Assembly: GCA_023807065.1 (NCBI GenBank)
Contig: JAJJLU010000090.1
Coordinates: forward strand, 1-15,724
Origin: Isotricha intestinalis
Lineage: Eukaryota > Ciliophora > Litostomatea > Vestibuliferida > Isotrichidae
DNA: 15,724 nt
Reading direction: 5' to 3'
Shown: positions 10,383 to 15,724 of the stretch, piece by piece
Layout: the number at the start of each line of letters is the position of its first letter
Position numbering within the stretch: the stretch's first letter is position 1
The notes under the pieces: model-generated
The model's input: the letters and a program-made list of their open reading frames with translations, nothing else
Database searches by the model: none
What the model was told of the DNA's origin: nothing
Made by a program: the position numbers and the translations under genes

Positions 10383-10653
10383 CCGTATTTGATGGTCTCA
10401 TTGCACTCCCCCAACATGCAACAATTATCCAAATAACAGAGGGAGTGCAATGACACATTATCATATAATATTTGAGAGAGTATGATTTTTTAAGAATCAT
10501 AATAAATTTAATAAACTATATGATATATTTAAATAATTATTTGTGGTTCTAAAAAAGAGGGGTGTAATGACACATCAATATAAAATTTTTTAAAATTCTA
10601 AAAAAAGAGGGGCGTGAAATGACTAGGGGTTCTAATGACATCATCAAATACTG
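10383..10653. mobile_element. 271-bp TA-flanked TIR element (mariner-like MITE or retained IES)
   Basis: The left end reads CCGTATTTGATG and the right end, in reverse complement, CAGTATTTGATG: 11 of 12 match, followed by a second matched block TCATT. Both ends are directly flanked by TA (10381-10382 and 10654-10655), the target duplication of Tc1/mariner elements, and the right terminus CAGT is typical of that superfamily. There is no transposase. The interior holds degenerate copies of a G+C-richer motif, CATTnCACCCCTC (see the next entry). The element lies inside the kinase-like fossil gene and splits its N-lobe from the hinge-like segment. The ends also approximate the TA-bounded internal eliminated sequences of ciliates (TAYAGYNR in Paramecium), so a sequence that escaped excision is an alternative to an ordinary MITE. 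Confidence 0.7.
10398..10640. repeat. Internal repeats of the TIR element
   Basis: A perfect 13-bp inverted repeat, TCATTGCACTCCC (10398-10410) and GGGAGTGCAATGA (10441-10453), encloses a 30-base loop. The right arm belongs to a direct-repeat family: GAGGGAGTGCAATGACACAT at 10439, GAGGGGTGTAATGACACAT at 10557 and GAGGGGCGTGAAATGAC at 10607. The last two are exactly 50 bases apart and both follow TTCTAAAAAA. A further half-copy, TTCTAATGACAT, adjoins the right terminal repeat. Such repeated subterminal motifs are commonly transposase-binding sites; that role is inferred. Confidence 0.75.
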
Positions 10654-10928
10654 TAGAGAAAAAAAGAATTTAAATGAGAATAACCAAAACTTATGATTTT
10701 TTAAAATGAAGATTAATTTAATAAAAATTATGTTGTTCATATTCTAACTTCATTTTCTAAATATTTTATATTTCTTTTATTAATTAAAATATCATAATTA
10801 TAAAGTTTCTTGAATTTTTATTTATTTATTTCTTTAACTCCAAAATAATTTCCAGTATTAATATTTTTCACTTTATAATATGAACTATATTTATTTGAAG
10901 ATAAAATTTTACATAAATATTTAAAATT

Positions 10929-12264
10929 TAGTTAATAAACTAAAAAATATTTGTTAAAAAATCTTTTATATATTGATTAAAATAAAGATCAATTGATTTA
11001 ATAAAAATTAAGTTAATCATAAAGATAATTAAAATTCTTAAAAAAATGAAAAACTAAAATGAATTACATAAAGTATATGAAATTAATGGATTGAATTTGA
11101 TAATACTTTTAAAATTTTCAGAAATTGAGAATTAAAAATATTTTTCCTTATAATTTCTTTAAATTTGATTAATTTTTTATTTATTTAAAAATTAAATATA
11201 TAAAAGAAAATGAATCTCAATTTCTCTTTGATAAAATTATAATTCTTGAGTAATATTAGTAAAACAAATATAAAATATATGGAATTAGTTCACTTCATAA
11301 TTTCTATTAATATAAATAACGATGACATTTTTTTAATAAAATTATTTATTAATTAATTCAACGATGAATTGAAATTATTAAAATACATTTAAAAATAAAA
11401 ACATTGAATTTATAGGAATTAAAGAAATGAATCTATTTAATCAATTTTATAAAATAAGAAATTTGAGGAAAAATAGAATTTTAAGCATATTATTTATTAA
11501 TTATTGGCAAAATAATATATTTTTTTCAATATCCAAAAAATATTTATTCAACAATTGAAATGTCTTATTTTTAAATTAGGAAAATCATAAAATCGTGTTT
11601 CTTTTTTAAATATCCAAGATTTGAACTAAAAATAATCTTTCTTAATATTATATTTGAATAAGAATTACAATATTACAATAATTTTAGCACAAAAATAATT
11701 TATTTAATGATGAAAGAAAATAAAAAGAAGAAATTGAATTTACAATAAAAAGCAAAAATTAATTTCGGAAAGAAAATGATAATTTAAAAAAAGAATATAT
11801 TATGAAAAATGTTGTTTAAATATTATAAAAAACATAAATTTCCCAAATATTAAAAAAATTAAAAAATAAATGAATCAATTTACAAAACAATTAATTCTTC
11901 AAAAATTCAAAGTAAATTATTTTGAAAAAAGAAAATAATAATAAAAGGAATCTTTAATTTTTGTTTTAATAAATAAATTATTTTTAGCATTCATATTCCC
12001 ATCAACTTATTAATAAAATTGATTTCTAATATGTATATTTTATCTAAATTAATTTATAAACAAATTCTAATTTTTAATTGCATTAAAGTCTGTTTATATA
12101 ATAAATATTAAGTATTTGAATTAAACAATTTTAAATAGATTTATAATTAATTGAAAAGTATATATATTTATTTTTTTTAAGGAAAAAATTAATAAATAAC
12201 TTTAATATATTTATATTTATACACTAATTTATTCATAAATTTGTCAAAAAATTAAAAAATAAAA
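10929..12264. other. Non-coding stretch with a possible plus-strand fossil gene
   Basis: Nothing is recognised at 10929-11289. From about 11290 to 11960 the plus strand has coding-like pieces. The first is NDDIFLIKLFIN, TAA, FNDELKLLKYI. Next is a 58-codon open frame at 11382-11555 (KNIEFIGIKEMNLFNQFYKI, RNLRKNRILSILFINYWQNN, then SKKYLFNN and TGA). A frame change leads to LKCLIFKLGKS, TAA, NRVSFLNIQDLN, and later to NDERK and FRKENDNLKKEYIMKNVV with many TAA codons between. The 58-codon frame is the only piece with statistical appeal. No family is recognised. The last 300 bases, 11961-12264, should contain the promoter of the RasGAP/VPS9 gene but show no distinct motif. Confidence 0.25.
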
Positions 12265-15200
12265 ATGAAGAATGGATATGAAAAATTGAAAGAACTTCAA
12301 GAAATAATAAATAAAGTAACAGCAATGAAAAAATTATGTAATTAAAAATATATTAATTTCCGATTAGACGTTAAAAAAAGAAATAGAACAAAAAATAAAT
12401 TAGAAGAAGAGTGTATAAAATTATATTCTGAAAAAATATCAATCAAAAGAATATATGATAAGTTAAATTATAACATTAAACAAAATAATGAAAAAGGACA
12501 CAATAAAAATGAAGTATATAAAATAAAACTTATCCCAGAGTATTCAAAATATTTTTCAACTTATCCTGATTTAAAAGATAATATATATAATTTTTTATTT
12601 TTTCTTAGAAATCATCAACAAATTATGTTTTATATTCTTTCAAATAAAAATGAGTTAAATTCAAATAAATCATTTATTCATTTAATTTCAGAAAATTTTT
12701 ATGATAATATTTTAATCTTAAATTATTTAGATGATGAATTTCTTGGATTAATATATAGATTATTAAAATTAGAGATTTCTCAATTAAAAGACACAAAAAA
12801 TAAAAAGCAATTTTTATTGAATTCAAATTGTTCAAATTTATTAAAAGAAATATGTAATAATAATGAAATAAAATCTTTCTTTAATATGTTATTAAAACCT
12901 ATTGTTGAAAATATGGAAATGCAAAGTGAATTTAAATGGGAATTTCATTTAAATTCTATTCAAGAAATTATTGATAATTATAAAAAAAAACATATTCAAA
13001 ATGAATTAAATGAATTATTTAGACCTCAAATTGATATGAATGACTTAAGAAATTCTATAAGTAAAAAAAAAAGTTTATTAATTACAGATTTTAATGAAAT
13101 AAAAAAAGAAAATGAAAAAAGAAAAAAAGAAGAAATGGAAATTGCAAGAAAATATTTTTTTGATAAATATATTCCAGATTTAACAAAAGAAGAATTAGAA
13201 AAATTTATGAATAATCAAAATGATATTAGAATGAAACAATTTTGTGAAAGGCAATTAAATAGAATACAAAAAAATGATTTCATTTTTGCAAATCAAGATA
13301 TAATAGATAATATGATGGGTGTAGATAATTCAACAGAAGTTTTAAATTTATATCAAACTTATTTTTCTTATATTAAAAATGTTATTGATTCAATATTAAA
13401 TTATTTAATTGATAATATGCATTTAATACCTTATTCTATAAAATGTATTTGTAAAATGATTTCTATTTTAATTAAAAATAGATTTAAAGAAATAAGTGAA
13501 ATTGAGGAAAATTCATATATTGGAAATTTCTTTTTTAAATTATTATTTTTTGAAATTTTTAAATCTCCTGATTATAAAGGTTTGATTGCTAATTTTATTA
13601 TATCTCCACAAACAAAATTAAATATTGAAACAGTTATTCAAATTATAGGTAAATTAGCCAAAGGAAATTTTTTTAAATCAACAAAAAATCCAGAATATAC
13701 TCCTTTTAATTGGTATTTTTTATATACAATGCCTTTATTGTTAGAATTTATTGATAAATTAAAAAATATAGAATTACCTTCTTATTTAGATAAATTATCA
13801 AATGGAAAAATAGATGATAATGATTTTCATTATGATTATTTTTCAGAAAATAAAGGTGAAATTATACAATTTCAATCTATATGTTTTAATTTAAAAGATT
13901 TTGAAAATATATTTAATTTTATTTATACTAATCAAAAAGAGATTTTAAATTTTATAAAAGAAGAAGAAAAAAATGAATTTGATGAAATGATAAATAAATT
14001 ATATAATTATAAAGAACAAATAAATAAGCTTATAAAAGAAAATTCTGAACCAACAGTTAATTATTTTGTTATTTCTAAATTAATTTTATCTCCAAAAATA
14101 TCAAATTCATTTATCATTAAAGAAAATGATAACATAATTATAAATCCAAAAGATTTAAATCCAGAAGATAAATTACAAAATCAGTTATTAGGCATTCAAG
14201 AATATCTTATTATTTTATTGAGTGAATATAAAAATTTAGATAAAGAAAATTTTAAAGACTGTTCTAATACAATAAATTTACTTAAAGAAATAACTCGGTT
14301 AATTCAATTAAAAAATTTAAAAAATAAATTTATTAAAAATCCAATTCCAAATGATTGGTTTGGAGAAGCCTTATTAAAATTATTAGAAGAATTACCTAAT
14401 GAATATAAAGAAAATGATTATTCTAAAATTTATGAAGAAACAGAAAAAAATCTTTTTTATTCAATGAATAATTTAGATTTTGGTCAATTGAGTGAAATGT
14501 CAGAAAAATTAAAATCAGTAATTCAATTACAAGAAATAATAAAAGAAAATGAAAAATTATTAAAAACTGCTATAATAAATAATCAAATATTAAAATTTGT
14601 AGAATCATTTCCTGTGAAAATATCATTTAAAATTGAAAATGAAAAAAATAGAATAATTTATTATTGTCCTTTAGATAATGAAGAAACAAAAAAAAAAGAA
14701 AAAATAAAATTAATTGATTTTAAACAATGTGAAAAAATAAAAGATTTAATCGAAAATTTTCCCTCATTTATCTCATATATAAAATCAAGAAATAATATAA
14801 TTGAATTTGATAAAGATTTCCCAGAAAATTTTATAAATTTAAGTAATATAATTCAAAAATATATTCCAAGAGAATTTGAAGGGACAAACCAAGAATTAGA
14901 AATTATAAATGAAAAAATTATGGATTTTTTCATGAGTAATATATATGATAAATTATTTTATTCGGAAATAGAAGAAAATGATCATAAATTTTATCAAAAA
15001 TGTGTTTCTTGTTCTTGGATCGAATTAAGTGATTTAATAGGAAAAAATAATTTAATTTTAGATAATTTTTTACCTATTACAATATCATATATTAAAGAAA
15101 TTGAAATTGCAAGAACACCTAAAAAAAAATTAGAATTAATTAACCAAATTAAAAGAGTTATTTCTGATACTTATGTTTTTAATACTGGAAAACCTATTAT

Positions 15201-15432
15201 TGAAGTTGATGAATTTTTACCTTCTTTTGCTTTTGCTTTAATCAAGGCTAAACCTAAGAAAGCAGTTTCTAATTTAAATTTTATTAAAGTTTTTTATGAT
15301 TATAGTAAAGAACAAGCTGTTACTTTTTTTGAAAGTGCTGTTCAATTTTTAACAAATTTAGATTACTCTAATTTAAAGGATATTAGTGAAGAAGATTTTA
15401 AAAAAAAATGTGAGGAGATTAATAATAAATAA
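12265..15432 (+). CDS. RasGAP plus VPS9 protein, GAPVD1/RME-6-like Rab5 exchange factor
   Basis: Exons 12265-12337 and 12368-15432 encode 1045 residues. An ATG-initiated frame at 12625 is open, but the frame continues upstream without stop to 12368 (YSKYFSTYPDLKD, FFLRNHQQI), and a 30-base intron joins it to an exon starting MKNGYEKLKELQE; this is the preferred start. Residues about 130-500 match a RasGAP domain of the IQGAP-like kind: LNYLDDEFLGLIYRLLKLEI, FFNMLLKPIVENM, IDNMHLIPYSIKCICKMI, FFFKLLFFEIFKSP, VIQIIGKLAKGNFF. The Arg of the family's FLR/YYR motif appears to be Glu here and no arginine finger is evident. About 850-1025 is a VPS9 domain: TPKKKLELINQIKRVI, DEFLPSFAFALIKAKPKKAV, SNLNFIKVFY, AVTFFESAVQFL. 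The key Asp (972), Pro (976) and Thr (1010) are present; the usual Tyr three residues before Thr is Gln. This domain order is that of GAPVD1/RME-6, which activates Rab5 at endocytic vesicles. Confidence 0.85.
12338..12367 (+). other. 30-base spliceosomal intron in the RasGAP/VPS9 gene
   Basis: The segment starts GTAATT and ends CCGATTAG, with TATTAAT as a plausible branch point. It contains an in-frame TAA (12343-12345) that would otherwise end the protein after residue 26. Splicing joins TTA-T to AC-GTT and gives LYVKKRNR, keeping the frame. At 30 bases it is among the shortest intron classes known and supports a ciliate. Confidence 0.75.
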
Positions 15433-15560
15433 ATGAATAATTTAAATTTTTCAATTGTTTTTATAATTATATTAATTTAATTTTATTATTTTATTTTACT
15501 TTTTTATTGAAAGCAAATAAAAAAAATTTTAAATAAACAATGGAATATTGAAATATTTAA
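15433..15560. other. 3' flank of the RasGAP/VPS9 gene
   Basis: This is very A+T-rich sequence after the TAA stop with no coding potential or distinct element seen. It ends where the G+C-rich island starts. Confidence 0.5.
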
Positions 15561-15630
15561 CCCCTCATCTACCCGTTAGGGTGCGATGGATCCACTTAGA
15601 TTCAAGGTCACTACCTTGGATTTATTTTTT
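15561..15630 (+). ncRNA. Subtelomeric G+C-rich island with two hairpins; possible ncRNA
   Basis: Thirty-one of the 60 bases at 15561-15620 are G or C, far above the surroundings. It can fold as ACCC-GTTA-GGGT (15571-15582) and as a 10-bp stem, GATTCAAGGT with ACCTTGGATT (15599-15608 and 15613-15622), with a CACT loop and two or three G-U pairs. A T-rich run follows directly (TTTATTTTTTT), as for an RNA polymerase III stop. It is not a tRNA: no acceptor/anticodon geometry or proper B box was found on either strand. Neither strand gives a convincing protein. It lies about 60 bases from the right telomere. Strand and function are guesses. Confidence 0.3.
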
Positions 15631-15691
15631 TAAATAAAAAATTAAAAGTTAATTACTCTATTAACTATGTAATAAATTTTATTGCTTTTGT

Positions 15692-15724
15692 TTGGGGATT
15701 GGGGATTGGGGATTGGGGATTGGG
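15692..15724. repeat. Right telomere, (TTGGGGA)n
   Basis: Four full copies and one partial copy of TTGGGGA run to the last base. They are the reverse complement of the left-end repeat, so the window is a complete linear molecule with both telomeres facing outward. Confidence 0.95.

Larger units (their letters stand above)
9981..10928 (-). pseudogene. Decayed protein-kinase-like gene split by a mobile element
   Basis: The minus strand at 10740-10928 reads as a kinase N-lobe with a single in-frame TAA in 63 codons: NFKYLCKILSSNKYSSYY, KVKNINTGNYFGVKEINK (glycine-loop region through the VAIK-type lysine), then YLENEVRI resembling helix C with its Glu. After TGA and TAA codons the frame gives KIISFGYSHLNSF. 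It is then interrupted by the element at 10383-10653. Directly on the other side, 10334-10366 reads NLNMNLILDYD and then IIKQKKLISSKLFYYK, which resembles the kinase hinge. Farther down are YEDYIYKVKRDIKN and a 41-codon open stretch at 9981-10103 (INLIDLFEINPEIIYEY, YKGDKNIKQKLMKI). HRD and DFG were not found, so the C-lobe is lost or the assignment is incomplete. Stops and a frameshift rule out a functional product. Confidence 0.5.

Noticed and set aside
10398..10640. CRISPR-like array from the spaced GAGGGG repeats
   Set aside because: There are only three or four degenerate copies at irregular spacing, bounded by terminal inverted repeats; a mobile element explains them.
10549..10740. 63-codon minus-strand open frame
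   Set aside because: It spans the boundary of the TIR element and the kinase-like fossil, and its Phe/Ile-rich product resembles nothing; a neighbouring frame carries the kinase-like signal.
15561..15630. tRNA gene in the G+C-rich island
   Set aside because: GATTCAAGGTC resembles a B box only loosely; no cloverleaf, acceptor stem or A box could be built on either strand.
1..15724. Giant-virus or linear-plasmid origin
   Set aside because: Telomeres of simple G-rich repeats, a spliceosomal intron and typical eukaryotic proteins without any viral hallmark gene favour a nuclear chromosome.

Overview
The window looks like one complete, very small linear chromosome. It opens with five copies of a 7-base telomere repeat (AATCCCC) and closes with the complementary G-rich repeat (TTGGGGA). 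A 15.7-kb molecule capped at both ends, extremely A+T-rich, carrying a few genes and at least one 30-base intron, fits a ciliate macronuclear chromosome best. The four intact genes all end in TAA, encode Gln as CAA/CAG and Trp as TGG, and contain no in-frame stop, so the standard genetic code applies. That argues against Tetrahymena, Paramecium or Oxytricha and is compatible with a litostome such as a rumen ciliate; this placement is inference.

Layout, left to right: telomere; a stop-riddled fossil gene on the plus strand (about 170-1546) whose 3' end still shows an intron-like segment; an intact coiled-coil protein gene (1676-3286, +); a decayed coiled-coil gene (about 3430-4152, -); an ankyrin-repeat plus TRF4-type nucleotidyltransferase gene (4583-7195, -); a membrane-anchored DUF229/sulfatase-fold protein gene (7792-9888, -); a decayed protein-kinase-like gene (9981-10928, -) split by a 271-bp TA-flanked terminal-inverted-repeat element (10383-10653); a second plus-strand fossil (about 11290-11960); a RasGAP plus VPS9 gene of GAPVD1/RME-6 type (12265-15432, +), whose true start lies upstream of a 30-base intron; a G+C-rich island with two hairpins (15561-15630); telomere.

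The four intact genes do not form an obvious pathway. One is probably cytoskeletal, one modifies RNA 3' ends, one has a large sulfatase-fold domain anchored in a membrane, and one probably controls Rab5-type endosomal traffic. The most interesting aspects are the amount of decayed coding DNA on a macronuclear-type chromosome, the mariner-like element sitting inside one of the dead genes (possibly a retained internal eliminated sequence), the ankyrin/poly(A)-polymerase fusion, and the structured subtelomeric island. In DNA this A+T-rich any frame yields Lys/Asn/Ile/Leu-rich peptides, so the fossil-gene calls are graded conservatively.
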